From positions 122,691-186,690 of the forward strand of contig NCBV01000019.1 in the NCBI GenBank assembly GCA_002279355.1: a DNA stretch of 64,000 nt, read 5' to 3'. The stretch's first letter is position 1; each line of letters starts with the position of its first letter. This DNA comes from Acidiphilium sp. 37-60-79 (GTDB lineage Bacteria > Pseudomonadota > Alphaproteobacteria > Acetobacterales > Acetobacteraceae). Made by a program: the position numbers and the translations under genes. Positions 40,021 through 48,864 of this stretch are shown here, in pieces. Below the pieces are notes generated by a model, which had not been told where the DNA came from, ran no database searches, and worked only from the letters and a program-made list of their open reading frames with translations.

Positions 40021-40877
40021 GCCTGCTGGCCGCCCTGCTGGCTGAATTAATCGGTCTCGTGCTGATCGCCCTCGCCATGCTGATCCCACCCGCTTTGATC
40101 ACCTTCTGGTCCGGCTGGCGCGCCGGGCTCGGCTGGCGCGGCATCACCCAACCGTTGCGCGAATGGCGCTGGCTTTGGCAGCAACCCAGGCTCGAATCCG
40201 ATTTTGCCTCACCCTTGGCGCGGCTCTGGCCCGCCATCGCCCTCGCCGCCACCTTGATGGCCGCCGCACTGGTGCCAAGCTTTGCCAAAAATATCTGGAC
40301 CGGCGTGCCTAGCCTCGCATTTTGGGTCATCGGCCTGCTGGCTTTGGCAAGGATGGCGCGGCTGCTCGCGACGCTGGATGCCGGGCAGGGCGCGCGCGGC
40401 CTCGCGGCGGCGCTGGCGGCGCGCAGTTTCTGGATGGTGCAAACCATTTTGCTGATCGGCACCCTCGCTGCAGCCAGCGCGGTCGGCTCGATATCGCTTG
40501 GCACTGGCTTGCCGCTGGGCGGCGCAGGGCTGAACCGGCTGGTGCTGCTGCTCGCCCTCGCCGCCGCCATCGTGGGTTTGGCAAACGATCAATCCGCCCC
40601 TGAAGGCGATTTGGCCGGCCCCGATCTCGCCATGCTGCGCCTGGAGGCACGATTACGCCCCGTGATCTTGCTGCTCCTGGTGTTTGCTTTGTTCGCACCG
40701 CTCTGGCTCGCCACCGCGAACCGCCCATCCAGCTGGCCGCTCGGAGTGCTCGGCTTCTGGCTGCGCTGGGGCCTTGGCACTTTAGCCATCGCGGTCGCCC
40801 CGCGCGGCGCCTGGCGCGCCAGTCTGATCGCGATGCTGTTGATCGGCTTGGCCGTGGTGATGGTGCTGCCGCGATGA
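40017..40877 (+). CDS. NuoH/HyfC-like membrane subunit
   Basis: The start MSLLAALLAEL at 40017 overlaps the previous stop. The 286-residue protein has seven to eight helices. The cytosolic loop GITQPLREWRWLWQQPRLES corresponds to the conserved LLQPYRDLLKLLRK loop of HyfC/NuoH, followed by FASPLARLWPAIALAATLMA. In complex I and group-4 hydrogenases this subunit joins the soluble arm to the membrane arm. Several acidic loop residues of NuoH are missing or unclear. It overlaps the next gene by four bases. Confidence 0.72.
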   Translation: MSLLAALLAELIGLVLIALAMLIPPALITFWSGWRAGLGWRGITQPLREWRWLWQQPRLESDFASPLARLWPAIALAATLMAAALVPSFAKNIWTGVPSLAFWVIGLLALARMARLLATLDAGQGARGLAAALAARSFWMVQTILLIGTLAAASAVGSISLGTGLPLGGAGLNRLVLLLALAAAIVGLANDQSAPEGDLAGPDLAMLRLEARLRPVILLLLVFALFAPLWLATANRPSSWPLGVLGFWLRWGLGTLAIAVAPRGAWRASLIAMLLIGLAVVMVLPR

Positions 40878-41899
40878 TCATCGCACCCCCCTCGACTCGG
40901 ATCATCGCAATCACCATCGCGGCGTGTCTGCTCGCCTTGGCGCTCGCCCCCAGCCGCGATTTGGTGCTCCCGGTCGGTGCGCTCGCGGCAGGGGCGGTGC
41001 TGCTCTGGAACGGCTATTCCGCCGGGCTGGTGCTGGAATCTGCGGCCAGTATCGCGATACTGGCCCTCGATTTTGCGCCCGGCACTGGCACGCTGATCAT
41101 CGTGGTGGCCGCACTCACGCTGAGCCGCCCGCTGACCGCGCCCCACTGGCCGATTCCCGACCGGGTCTGGCTCGCCATCGCCACCGCCGCACCCCTTGCC
41201 GCTATCGCCGCGCCCAGTAGCATGTTCGGCACCGCGCTGCTGGGCGTGACCTTGCTCAGCCTGGGCGCACATCCCCCGACAATCACGGTCATGCGCGGCG
41301 CGGGCTGCGTCATGCTCATGGCCATCGCGTCCGCGATCACCCACACCATTGGCGCTGGGGCCGATGCTTTGCCCGCCGCCCTGCTCTGGCTGTTCGGCGG
41401 GGCGGGTTACGCGCTGATCACGCTCGAAGCAGGACCGCGCGCAGCCTTGGCGCCGGTCGCTGCCCTCGCGCTGCTCTGGCGGTGGCATCCTGCGGGTCTG
41501 CCCGCATCGCTCTATGCGGCGCTCGGCCTGATCCTGGTGCTCAGCGCCGTGGCCCTCTTTGCGCTGCGCCCGCGCTGGGGGCTGCGCTCGCCCTGGTCCT
41601 GTCTCGCAATTGCCCAAATCGGCGTGATCATCGCGACTGCCGGGCTTGATCGCGGCTGGCCCACCCTCTGTCTGCCAATCGGCTTCGCACTGGTGCAGCT
41701 CTGGCGTGCCCGCAACCCCGAAGCCCCCTGGGCGTTGCTGGCGCTGGCCGGCTTCCCGCCCTTCGCCCTGTTCGTGGGCGATGTCGTCACGCTGCAAGCC
41801 CTGCGAACCCAGCAAAGCGGCATCGCCTTCGCGATGGCGCTGGCGTTACTCACGATGGCGATGATCGCGCTCATCCGCCTGCGCGGGGTGCGGGCATGA
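40874..41899 (+). CDS. HyfF/NuoN-like hydrophobic subunit
   Basis: The 341-residue protein has ten or so helices (for example GTLIIVVAALTL and FGTALLGVTLLSLGAH) and ends with a Leu/Ala-rich helix and RLRGVRA. The segment WALLALAGFPPFALFVGDVV resembles the LAGFPP helix of antiporter-like subunits. It is shorter than HyfF (about 490 residues) and no channel lysine is obvious. The assignment rests on position between HyfC-like and HyfG-like genes plus that motif. Four-base overlaps link it on both sides. Confidence 0.6.
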   Translation: MIIAPPSTRIIAITIAACLLALALAPSRDLVLPVGALAAGAVLLWNGYSAGLVLESAASIAILALDFAPGTGTLIIVVAALTLSRPLTAPHWPIPDRVWLAIATAAPLAAIAAPSSMFGTALLGVTLLSLGAHPPTITVMRGAGCVMLMAIASAITHTIGAGADALPAALLWLFGGAGYALITLEAGPRAALAPVAALALLWRWHPAGLPASLYAALGLILVLSAVALFALRPRWGLRSPWSCLAIAQIGVIIATAGLDRGWPTLCLPIGFALVQLWRARNPEAPWALLALAGFPPFALFVGDVVTLQALRTQQSGIAFAMALALLTMAMIALIRLRGVRA

Positions 41900-43113
41900 C
41901 CGCGCCGCCGGATGATTTGGTCGCCCTGCTCTCCCGCGCAGCGATCGAACCCGCAGCACCCGAGCCCTTGCGGGTGCTGACGCCGCAAGATTGGGCCAAT
42001 CTCGCCACCATGCAAGGCTACCAACTCGCTGCACTCTGGCTGGAGCATGATCGCGTCCTCGGGCTCGTGCTGTTGGATGACTGGGTTTTGCCGGTCGCAA
42101 CAATCGGGGGCGAATCCGCCATCGCCCTCATGCGCAGCGCGCACCCAGCCTTGGCGCTCGCGCAACGCCATGGCGATTTTCCCGAAGCGTCGGGCGAGGG
42201 GATCTATCAAATCGGCGAAGGACCGGTGGGTGGCGTGATCGCCGAGCCGATGCACCGGCGCCTTCATCTCGCGGGTGACTGCGTCGTCCGCGCCGATCAT
42301 CGGTTTGGCTACGCGCATCGCGGCATTCTCGCGCTGATCGGCGGTAAATCGCCGCGCGCCGCAGCGCGCTTCGCGGCGCGCATCGCCGGGGTCAGCGCGG
42401 TCGCGCACAGCCTCGCCTTCGCCCGCGCGGCCGAGGCGGCGAGCGGTGCGGTGCTGCCCGCGCAGATCGAGCCGTTGCGCGACGGCATGGCGGCAGCGGA
42501 ACGCTGCGTCGCGGCCCTGCTCGCTCTGGCCCGACTCGCCGAAATCTGCGCGGCACCCCGCCTCGCGGCAACCCTCATCGCCTTGCGCACGGATATCGCC
42601 AATGCAGCGGAGCAAATATTCTATCACCGCCTGATGATGGACATGGTGGTGCCGGGCGGGATCGATACCGTCCCACGCCTGAGTGCGCTGCCGAGCCTCA
42701 TCGCCATCTTGCAATCCGTGCGCCCCGCCCTGCAACGCTTCGGCGCCTGGCGCTGGCGGCGGCGCTGGGCTGACCTTGCCGCGCCGGTGCGTCTGCGCGT
42801 TTGGCAAGCCATTCACGCGGCCGAGGCCGCCTGTGCTTCATTCGCCCGGTTCGGTGCCGCGCCGAGCACCGAACCCTGGCTGGTGGCGTTGCCCAGCATC
42901 AGCGGCGCGGGCTTCGGTCAGGCGCCGGGGCTGGACGGCCCGGTCTATTGCTGGATGCGGCTCGAAGCTGGCTTCATCGATTCCTGTGCCATCGCCAATG
43001 CCGGCCTCGCGGCAATCGCATCGCTAGAATCAACCGCCCCCGGATTAACCCGTGTCGCATTCGAGCGCCGCGCCACCCTCCTGATGCCGCCCATCGGCAT
43101 GATCGATCTATGA
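41896..43113 (+). CDS. Hydrogenase-4/complex I large-subunit-like protein without NiFe ligands (HyfG/NuoD-like)
   Basis: The 405-residue protein has a NuoC-like N-terminal part of about 95 residues. The NuoD/HyfG core follows: EGIYQIGEGPVGGVIAEPMH, HRFGYAHRGILALIGGKSPR, ARIAGVSAVAHSLAFARAAE. The site of the first NiFe motif (RxCGxC in hydrogenases) reads R-I-A-G-V-S at residues 162-167, with no cysteine. The C-terminal end ([11 protein letters not shown]) lacks the DPCxxC motif. It cannot be a hydrogenase and resembles 'energy-converting hydrogenase related' proteins. The natural partner or substrate is unknown. Confidence 0.85.
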   Translation: MTAPPDDLVALLSRAAIEPAAPEPLRVLTPQDWANLATMQGYQLAALWLEHDRVLGLVLLDDWVLPVATIGGESAIALMRSAHPALALAQRHGDFPEASGEGIYQIGEGPVGGVIAEPMHRRLHLAGDCVVRADHRFGYAHRGILALIGGKSPRAAARFAARIAGVSAVAHSLAFARAAEAASGAVLPAQIEPLRDGMAAAERCVAALLALARLAEICAAPRLAATLIALRTDIANAAEQIFYHRLMMDMVVPGGIDTVPRLSALPSLIAILQSVRPALQRFGAWRWRRRWADLAAPVRLRVWQAIHAAEAACASFARFGAAPSTEPWLVALPSISGAGFGQAPGLDGPVYCWMRLEAGFIDSCAIANAGLAAIASLESTAPGLTRVAFERRATLLMPPIGMIDL

Positions 43114-43574
43114 AAATTCCGCACCCCGATCCCACCATCGGCGCCGCTTTGGCGCAGCGTCTCGCGGCGGAAGGCCGGGTGCGCCCTACCGGCGGCCTCG
43201 CGATCCGCCATATCGATGCGGGCAGTTGCGGTGGCTGCGAATTGGAATTGCGCAGCGTGCGCGCCTGGCAGGCAGGCCTCGCCGCCTATGGCATCCGCTT
43301 CGTGGATGATCCGCGCACCGCCGATATTCTGCTGGTCACCGGCGTTGCCACGCAAGGCATGGCCGAGCCGCTTCGCCGCACCCTCGCCGCCATGGCCGGG
43401 GCCAAGCTGGTCGTGGTGATGGGCGATTGCGCGGTCGATGGCGGGGTGTTCAAAGACAGCCCCGCCGTGCTCGGCGGTGTCGCACGGCTGATTGCCGTGG
43501 ATCTCGCTTTGACCGGCTGCCCGCCCGCGCCCGAGCAGGTGATCAATGGCCTGCTCGCGGCGCTCGCATCATGA
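43110..43574 (+). CDS. HyfI/NuoB-like Fe-S subunit
   Basis: The 154-residue protein has [17 protein letters not shown] with Cys40 and Cys43, then [14 protein letters not shown] with Cys107, and [18 protein letters not shown] with Cys137. These four match the ligands of the proximal [4Fe-4S] cluster (N2-like) in HyfI and NuoB. It is the electron-transfer partner of the large subunit. It overlaps the large-subunit stop in ATGA and its own stop overlaps the rnhB ATG in the same way. No NuoI/HyfH ferredoxin-like gene is present. Confidence 0.88.
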   Translation: MKIPHPDPTIGAALAQRLAAEGRVRPTGGLAIRHIDAGSCGGCELELRSVRAWQAGLAAYGIRFVDDPRTADILLVTGVATQGMAEPLRRTLAAMAGAKLVVVMGDCAVDGGVFKDSPAVLGGVARLIAVDLALTGCPPAPEQVINGLLAALAS

Positions 43575-44182
43575 CCGGTCCGCGCCGGATCGGCCTCGCG
43601 TATGAGCAGGCCTGTCGCGGGCTGGTCGCCGGCGTCGATGAGGTCGGGCGCGGCCCGCTCGCCGGCCCGGTATTGGCCGCTGCGGTCATTCTGCCCACAC
43701 CGCTCGATCCTGCGTTAGCCGCCCGGATCGATGATTCCAAACGCCTGCGTGACGCCGAACGCATCGCGGTCGCCACATTGCTGCGCGGCTCCGGCGCCAT
43801 TTGGGCGGTCGCCAGCGCCTCAGTGGCCGAAATCTCCGCGCTGAATATTTTGCAGGCAAGCCTGCTGGCCATGCGCCGGGCGGTGCTGCGGCTCGCTATT
43901 GCGCCCGATCACGTGCTCGTCGATGGCAATCGCACGCCGGATTTACCGATGACGTGCCGTGCGGTGATCGGCGGTGATGGTGTTTCGCTCTCGATTGCCG
44001 CCGCCTCGATCATTGCGAAATGCCATCGCGACCGGCTGATGCAGCTTCTCGATGCGCGGTATCCGGGATATGGCTGGGCGCGTAATGCGGGCTACGGAAC
44101 CGCCCAGCATCGCGCGGCGATCGCCGCGCTGGGACCAACCCAGCATCATCGTCGTGGCTTTGGCCCGCTGCTACCCCGCTAA
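43571..44182 (+). CDS. rnhB: Ribonuclease HII
   Basis: The start [21 protein letters not shown] at 43571 overlaps the HyfI-like stop. The 203-residue protein carries the RNase HII signature [19 protein letters not shown] (catalytic Asp-Glu), [29 protein letters not shown] (Asp) and [17 protein letters not shown]. It cuts the RNA strand of RNA-DNA hybrids, including single ribonucleotides. Coupling to a membrane electron-transfer operon is odd and may only be a shared transcript. Confidence 0.95.
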   Translation: MTGPRRIGLAYEQACRGLVAGVDEVGRGPLAGPVLAAAVILPTPLDPALAARIDDSKRLRDAERIAVATLLRGSGAIWAVASASVAEISALNILQASLLAMRRAVLRLAIAPDHVLVDGNRTPDLPMTCRAVIGGDGVSLSIAAASIIAKCHRDRLMQLLDARYPGYGWARNAGYGTAQHRAAIAALGPTQHHRRGFGPLLPR

Positions 44183-44222
44183 TCAACGCGCCCGCTCAAT
44201 CGGCGCGACTCGGCGAAAATCT

Positions 44223-44273
44223 TAGTGTCCCGATTCTGAAATCCGTTGGATTTCGGAATCAGAGTGGACACTA
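44223..44273. repeat. Inverted repeat 1 of a three-hairpin cluster
   Basis: TAGTGTCC and GGACACTA form the outer arms. The inner arms are GATTCTGAAATCC and GGATTTCGGAATC around a GTT loop, with one wobble mismatch in the inner stem and a bulge between the two stems. It lies 40 bases after rnhB and may help terminate that message. Confidence 0.85.
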
Positions 44274-44317
44274 GAGCAACATCCGATCAGGTGGAATCAC
44301 CTGATCGGATGTTGCTC
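44274..44317. repeat. Inverted repeat 2 of a three-hairpin cluster
   Basis: A perfect 20-bp stem, GAGCAACATCCGATCAGGTG against its complement, closes a GAAT loop. It directly adjoins the first repeat, and the CTAG junction links the two. The GAGCA...TGCTC ends are shared with repeat 3, which suggests one family of extragenic palindromes. Confidence 0.9.
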
Positions 44318-44334
44318 GCCAAAACAATGAGCTG

Positions 44335-44372
44335 GAGCATTGTTCGTGAGCCAATGCGAACGGACAATGCTC
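44335..44372. repeat. Inverted repeat 3 of a three-hairpin cluster
   Basis: GAGCATTGT pairs with ACAATGCTC around an imperfect inner part. Its right edge touches the stop codon of the small convergent gene (TAG within CTCTAG). GAGCATTGTCC-type ends are common in extragenic palindromic repeats of alphaproteobacteria. Confidence 0.85.
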
Positions 44373-44659
44373 TAGCCGAATTTCTGCTCCGGATGGCGCA
44401 AATGCCAAAGCCGCTCATGCGCGGCAACGAGACTTTCAATTGCTTTGCGTCGGTTTGCATCAACCGGCACGGTGCGCCGGGTCAACATTTGCTCTAAAAT
44501 ACCCAGCAATCGCTCGGCAACTTCAAAATCTTCCTGATCGCACCCATGATGAAAGGCAATGAAAACCTTATCCGAAAGCCGCCGCGTATAGCGCGTCGCA
44601 GTGGCCGCACCTCGGCTCGGCACAGCAGCATCGTCATCGAAATCAGAGTCGTCGGTCAC
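44372..44659 (-). CDS. Small conserved-looking protein, unknown function
   Basis: The 95-residue product starts at GTG with AGGA seven bases upstream. It has an acidic N-terminus (DDSDFDDDA) and a helical core with SDKVFIAFHHGCDQEDFEVAERLLGILEQML, then RRTVPVDANRRKAIESLVAAHERLWHLRH. No signal peptide, membrane segment or known motif is visible. The amphipathic, well-formed helices suggest a real protein. It is convergent with rnhB across the repeat cluster. Confidence 0.6.
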   Translation of the reverse strand: MTDDSDFDDDAAVPSRGAATATRYTRRLSDKVFIAFHHGCDQEDFEVAERLLGILEQMLTRRTVPVDANRRKAIESLVAAHERLWHLRHPEQKFG

Positions 44660-44839
44660 ATCATGATCCTGGTGGCTGGTTGAGCTTCAAACCGTATCAT
44701 CATTACTTATGAACGAATCTGCGACCAAATGCCAGTGGAATTAAATTGTTAACGTTCGCACATTGGTTGACGCGGCAATGTGCCCAGTGCCGTTCTGGTT
44801 CGATCAAACATGCGTCAACCGGTCAAATCCTGTTTTATC

Positions 44840-45703
44840 TCAGCAGCATGAGCCATCAAGCGCGGTTCGCAGCCGATCACCAGCGTCAGATGGAACCAGG
44901 CCTTCCCGGATCAGCCAATCGATTAACACGAGATTCACGTTAAATTTAATCTCATCTCCGGCCAGCATCATCTGCACAATGCGTTCGGCGGGCCACAACG
45001 CGAACGACTCTACTTCGCCATCGGCGGCGCGCGGCGTAAAACTCTCCGGCAGCGCCAGATCAAAACAATAAAGCCGGTCCCGGCGCAGCCCTTCCGGGCG
45101 CTCCATCGCGTAATCGATCCGCGAAACCAGCTTGGCCTCGGCAATCAACTCAGCCGGAATCGCGGCTTCCTCCGCCGCTTCCTTCGCCAGTGTTTCGGTC
45201 GGGCTCAGCCCGGCGGACACACCGCCGCCGACCAAATTATCATATTTGCCTGGGTCCAGTTTTTTCGTCGCACTCCGCTTGGCAATCCACAAATACGGCC
45301 CGTCGGCCCGGCGCACCACGCCGTTCAAATGCACCCCCGCGCCCAGCACCCCGAATGTCGGCACCGCCCCGCGATCCAAAACGCTCAAAGCACGCTCGGC
45401 GTTGGGATCGCGCACATCAAAATCCTCGCCGCGCAGCGAAAACCCGAATTGCGGTGCCAAGGCCCGCGCCGCCGCATTCAGCCGCCCCGCCGCGCTCGGC
45501 GCCAGCTCAATCACGTGGTCCGTGCGGTGTACATCCGCACCAAAATAGGCGCAAAAGGCTGCGGCGAAATCTGGTTTGAGAAACCCAACGGATGCGTCCC
45601 CGATGCGCCATTCCAGCCGATCGCCAGGGAGCTGAGCGGTCTGGCAAGCGGCAATATGGCCGAGCAGGGGGGTAATGCTAGTCAGGGTCAAGGGCGGGTG
45701 CAT
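44840..45703 (-). CDS. Nudix hydrolase with DUF4743-type N-terminal domain
   Basis: The 287-residue protein has an N-terminal DUF4743-like domain and a C-terminal Nudix domain. The Nudix box is GGGVSAGLSPTETLAKEAAEEAAIPAEL, with the EAAEEA core that binds divalent metal. The architecture is that of plant and yeast TPK-related Nudix proteins, which hydrolyse damaged thiamine diphosphate analogues. ATG at 45703 is preferred to TTG at 45709. It is divergent from the Atm1-like exporter, 34 bases apart. Confidence 0.85.
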   Translation of the reverse strand: MHPPLTLTSITPLLGHIAACQTAQLPGDRLEWRIGDASVGFLKPDFAAAFCAYFGADVHRTDHVIELAPSAAGRLNAAARALAPQFGFSLRGEDFDVRDPNAERALSVLDRGAVPTFGVLGAGVHLNGVVRRADGPYLWIAKRSATKKLDPGKYDNLVGGGVSAGLSPTETLAKEAAEEAAIPAELIAEAKLVSRIDYAMERPEGLRRDRLYCFDLALPESFTPRAADGEVESFALWPAERIVQMMLAGDEIKFNVNLVLIDWLIREGLVPSDAGDRLRTALDGSCC

Positions 45704-45737
45704 TGGCAATCAAGGGATCAAGTGCCATGTCCGGTCA

Positions 45738-47609
45738 ATGGACCCGCGATCACAAAATCAATCACCCATCACCCTACCCGCGCAAACGCCCGCGCAAACA
45801 GTTGAAATCGCCCGCACCCGCAGTAGTTGGCAAACCGTGCGCGCCTTGCTGCCTTATCTCTGGCCCAAGCACGAATGGGGGCTGCGGGTGCGCATGGTGC
45901 TTGCCGTCGCGGCCCTGATCGCGGCGAAAATCGCCATCGTGCTGATCCCCATCATCTATGCCCGTGCGGTCAATGACCTCTCGCCGAAAACCGGCACGCT
46001 GCTGCTCCCGGTCGCTTTGGTGATCGCCTATGGTCTTGTGCGGGTCATGTCATCGGGCTTTGGCGAACTCCGCGATGGCCTATTTTCCGCCGTGCAACAA
46101 CGCGCGGCCCGGGCGGTATCGCGGGAGACGTTCGAGCATTTGCACCGGCTATCGATGCGCTTTCATCTCGATCGGCAAACCGGCGGCCTGTCGCGGGTCA
46201 TTTTGCGCGGTGCCACCGGCATCCAAAACGTGCTGCGCCTCGCCACGTTCCAGGTCTTGCCCACCATTCTCGAACTGACGCTCACCATCGGTATTCTCTG
46301 GCACCTGTTCGGCTGGCACTATGCGGCGGTCACCCTGCTCACCGTCGCCACCTACATGACCTTCACGCTGTCCTTCACCGCCTGGCGGATCAAGTTCCGA
46401 CGCATGATGAACGAGACCGATAACGCCGCGCAAACCAAAGCCATCGACTCTCTCCTCAATTTCGAGACGGTCAAATATTTCGGTAATGAAACCCACGAAT
46501 CGCGCCGCTTCGATGAGAGCCTGACCTCGTACGAAAAAGCCGCCGTGCGCTCGCAAGTTACCCTCAGCATGCTGAATTTCGGCCAGGCGATGATCATCGC
46601 GGCCGGCGCGGTCTCGCTGATGCTGATGGCCGCCTCCGGCGTGGTCGCCGGGCGGATGAATGTCGGTCAGTTCGTATTGGTCAATGCCTATTTGCTGCAA
46701 TTATACCAGCCGCTCAATTTGATGGGCTTTGTTTATCGCGAGTTGAAACAAGGGCTGGTCGATATGGAGCAAATGTTTGCGCTCCTGCGCACCGAGGAGG
46801 AAATCGCCGATCGGCCCGGCGCCAAAATCCTACCCGCCCATGGCGCCCCGGTTGCCGTGCAGTTTGATCATGTTCGCTTTGGCTACAATGCGAACCGGGA
46901 AATTCTGCACGGGGTCAGCTTTACCGCCGCCCCCGGCCGCAAAATCGCCCTAGTCGGCCCCACCGGTTCGGGTAAATCGACGATTTCGCGCCTGCTATTC
47001 CGCTTTTACGACGTCACCGGGGGCGCTGTGCGCATCGATGGCGTGGATGTGCGCGATATCACCCAAACCAGCCTGCGCGGCGTGATCGGCGTAGTGCCGC
47101 AGGATACCGTGCTGTTCAACGACACGATCCGCTACAACATCGCCTATGGCCGCCCCGGCGCCACCGAGGCCGAGGTAGAACAAGCCGCCCGCCTCGCGCA
47201 AATCCATGATTTCGTGCTCTCGCTCCCCGAAGGCTATGCCACCCGGGTGGGTGAGCGCGGCCTGAAACTCTCCGGGGGCGAAAAGCAGCGCGTCGCCATT
47301 GCACGCACCATTCTGAAAAACCCCCGTTTGCTGATTCTCGATGAAGCCACCAGCGCGCTTGATACCGCGACCGAACAGGATATCGGCACGGCGCTGCGCC
47401 AAGTCTCGCGCGATCGCACCACCCTGGTCATCGCCCATCGCCTATCAACTGTGATCGATGCCGATGAAATTCTGGTGCTGCGCGAGGGTGAGATCGTCGA
47501 GCGCGGCACCCATATCTCGCTCCTAGCCGCAGGCGGTGTCTATGCCACGATGTGGCAAGCGCAATCCGAAGCGATGGAGGCCGCACCCGCCGTGCGCGCC
47601 GCCGAATAA
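45738..47609 (+). CDS. Atm1-type ABC exporter (half transporter)
   Basis: The 623-residue protein has six transmembrane helices in its N-terminal 330 residues and an ATPase domain after residue about 380: Walker A LVGPTGSGKSTISRLL, signature LSGGEKQRVAIAR, Walker B LLILDEATSALD, H-loop VIAHRLSTV. The segment LLNFETVKYFGNETHESRRF is characteristic of Atm1/HMT1 exporters, which move glutathione-bound sulphur or heavy-metal species. I start at ATG 45738 (MDPRSQNQSPI); the frame is open further upstream. The next small gene follows after 38 bases. Confidence 0.9.
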   Translation: MDPRSQNQSPITLPAQTPAQTVEIARTRSSWQTVRALLPYLWPKHEWGLRVRMVLAVAALIAAKIAIVLIPIIYARAVNDLSPKTGTLLLPVALVIAYGLVRVMSSGFGELRDGLFSAVQQRAARAVSRETFEHLHRLSMRFHLDRQTGGLSRVILRGATGIQNVLRLATFQVLPTILELTLTIGILWHLFGWHYAAVTLLTVATYMTFTLSFTAWRIKFRRMMNETDNAAQTKAIDSLLNFETVKYFGNETHESRRFDESLTSYEKAAVRSQVTLSMLNFGQAMIIAAGAVSLMLMAASGVVAGRMNVGQFVLVNAYLLQLYQPLNLMGFVYRELKQGLVDMEQMFALLRTEEEIADRPGAKILPAHGAPVAVQFDHVRFGYNANREILHGVSFTAAPGRKIALVGPTGSGKSTISRLLFRFYDVTGGAVRIDGVDVRDITQTSLRGVIGVVPQDTVLFNDTIRYNIAYGRPGATEAEVEQAARLAQIHDFVLSLPEGYATRVGERGLKLSGGEKQRVAIARTILKNPRLLILDEATSALDTATEQDIGTALRQVSRDRTTLVIAHRLSTVIDADEILVLREGEIVERGTHISLLAAGGVYATMWQAQSEAMEAAPAVRAAE

Positions 47610-47647
47610 AGCCCAATTGTCTCAACCAACCCGATTATCTTAACCCA

Positions 47648-47914
47648 ATGGAGCCGAACGACATGGAAGATCACCTGGATGACCCGATCGATCACGAGGC
47701 GGTCATGAAAGCCGGTGTCATCGTCGATCGCTTGATCGAGAGCATGGTCAAGCAGGATTTGCCGCAAATCGCGATCGCCTCAGCCCTGCTCGGCGGCGCG
47801 CTCAACGTACTCTCGGCCAATTTGCCCGATGAAGCGGTGCTGCGGATTTTGCAAAGCGCGATGGATAGCGTTGCCAATGGCGAGTTGCGCGAAATCGACC
47901 AGCCTCGGCAATAA
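47648..47914 (+). CDS. Small helical protein, unknown function
   Basis: The 88-residue product reads as three amphipathic helices (DHEAVMKAGVIVDRLIESMV, QIAIASALLGGALNVLSAN, EAVLRILQSAMDSVANGELR). It has an acidic start and no cysteine or signal peptide. Alternative starts at 47648 (MEPNDMED) and 47663 (MEDH) cannot be separated. It lies between the Atm1-like exporter and a Nit2-like amidase on the same strand. I do not recognise a family. Confidence 0.65.
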   Translation: MEPNDMEDHLDDPIDHEAVMKAGVIVDRLIESMVKQDLPQIAIASALLGGALNVLSANLPDEAVLRILQSAMDSVANGELREIDQPRQ

Positions 47915-47997
47915 AATACCGCGCCGCCGGGGGCTTGCGTAACCCGCCCACCCGGCGCAGGCTCGGCCATGAAGCATGGGATGAGGAGCGAAAAATC

Positions 47998-48864
47998 ATG
48001 CGAATCAGCGCAATCCAATTGGCCCCCGGATCGGACAAAGCGCAAAACATCGCCCAAGCGCGGCGCCTGATCGAGCAAGCCGTCGCGGCGGATCGGCCGG
48101 ACCTCGTGGCCCTGCCCGAAATCTGGACCTGCCTCGGCGGTGACCGCGCCACCAAATTCGCCGCCGCCGAAACCCTGCCGCGGCCCGGATCGCCGGATCA
48201 GGGCGGTGATGCCTATGAATTTCTGCGCGACATGGCCCGCACCCACCACATCCATGTGCATGGTGGCTCGATCGGCGAGCAGGGCGGCGCGTTACTGTTC
48301 AACACCAATCTGGTTTTTGCCCCCGATGGCCAGGAAATTGCCCGCTATCGCAAAATCCATCTGTTCGATATCGTAACGCCCGACGGTCAAGGCTACCGCG
48401 AGAGTGCTGTGTATGGCGCGGGCGATCAAGTGGTCACCGTGCCGATCGGCGATCATCGCATAGGTCTCACGATTTGCTATGATGTGCGCTTCCCCGAACT
48501 CTACCGCGCTTTGCGGGTCGCCGGCGCCGACATTATTTTCGTCCCCGCCGCCTTCACCCTGCAAACCGGCAAAGACCATTGGGACGTGCTGCTGCGCGCC
48601 CGCGCCATCGAAACCCAATGCTATATCGTCGCCCCTGCCTGCACCGGCACCCATTATGACGGCTCGAACGAACCGCGCGTCACCTTCGGCAATAGCCTGA
48701 TCGCCGACCCGTGGGGTGCCGTGATCGCCCGCGTCTCCGAAGGGCCAGGCTTTGCCACCGCCCGGATCGACCCGGCGATGATTGCCCGCATCCGGCGCGA
48801 TATGCCCCTGCTCGAGCATCGGGTGCTCGGCATGCCCGCCCTCGATCATCGAAAACGCGCTTGA
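47998..48864 (+). CDS. Nit2-like carbon-nitrogen hydrolase (omega-amidase or deaminated-glutathione amidase)
   Basis: The 288-residue protein has the nitrilase triad: Glu in LVALPEIW, Lys in YRKIHLFDI and Cys in [16 protein letters not shown]. It also has [20 protein letters not shown], typical of Nit1/Nit2-type amidases that hydrolyse alpha-ketoglutaramate or deaminated glutathione. Deciding between the two needs specificity data. The start ATG at 47998 follows AGGAGCG. Its TGA overlaps the NAD kinase TTG in TTGA. Confidence 0.88.
   Translation: MRISAIQLAPGSDKAQNIAQARRLIEQAVAADRPDLVALPEIWTCLGGDRATKFAAAETLPRPGSPDQGGDAYEFLRDMARTHHIHVHGGSIGEQGGALLFNTNLVFAPDGQEIARYRKIHLFDIVTPDGQGYRESAVYGAGDQVVTVPIGDHRIGLTICYDVRFPELYRALRVAGADIIFVPAAFTLQTGKDHWDVLLRARAIETQCYIVAPACTGTHYDGSNEPRVTFGNSLIADPWGAVIARVSEGPGFATARIDPAMIARIRRDMPLLEHRVLGMPALDHRKRA

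Noticed and set aside
40589..42816. Two long minus-strand frames (408 and 434 codons)
   Set aside because: They lie opposite the hydrogenase-related genes and encode low-complexity Arg/Gln/Gly/Ala text without a domain, whereas the plus strand shows family motifs and ATGA overlaps.
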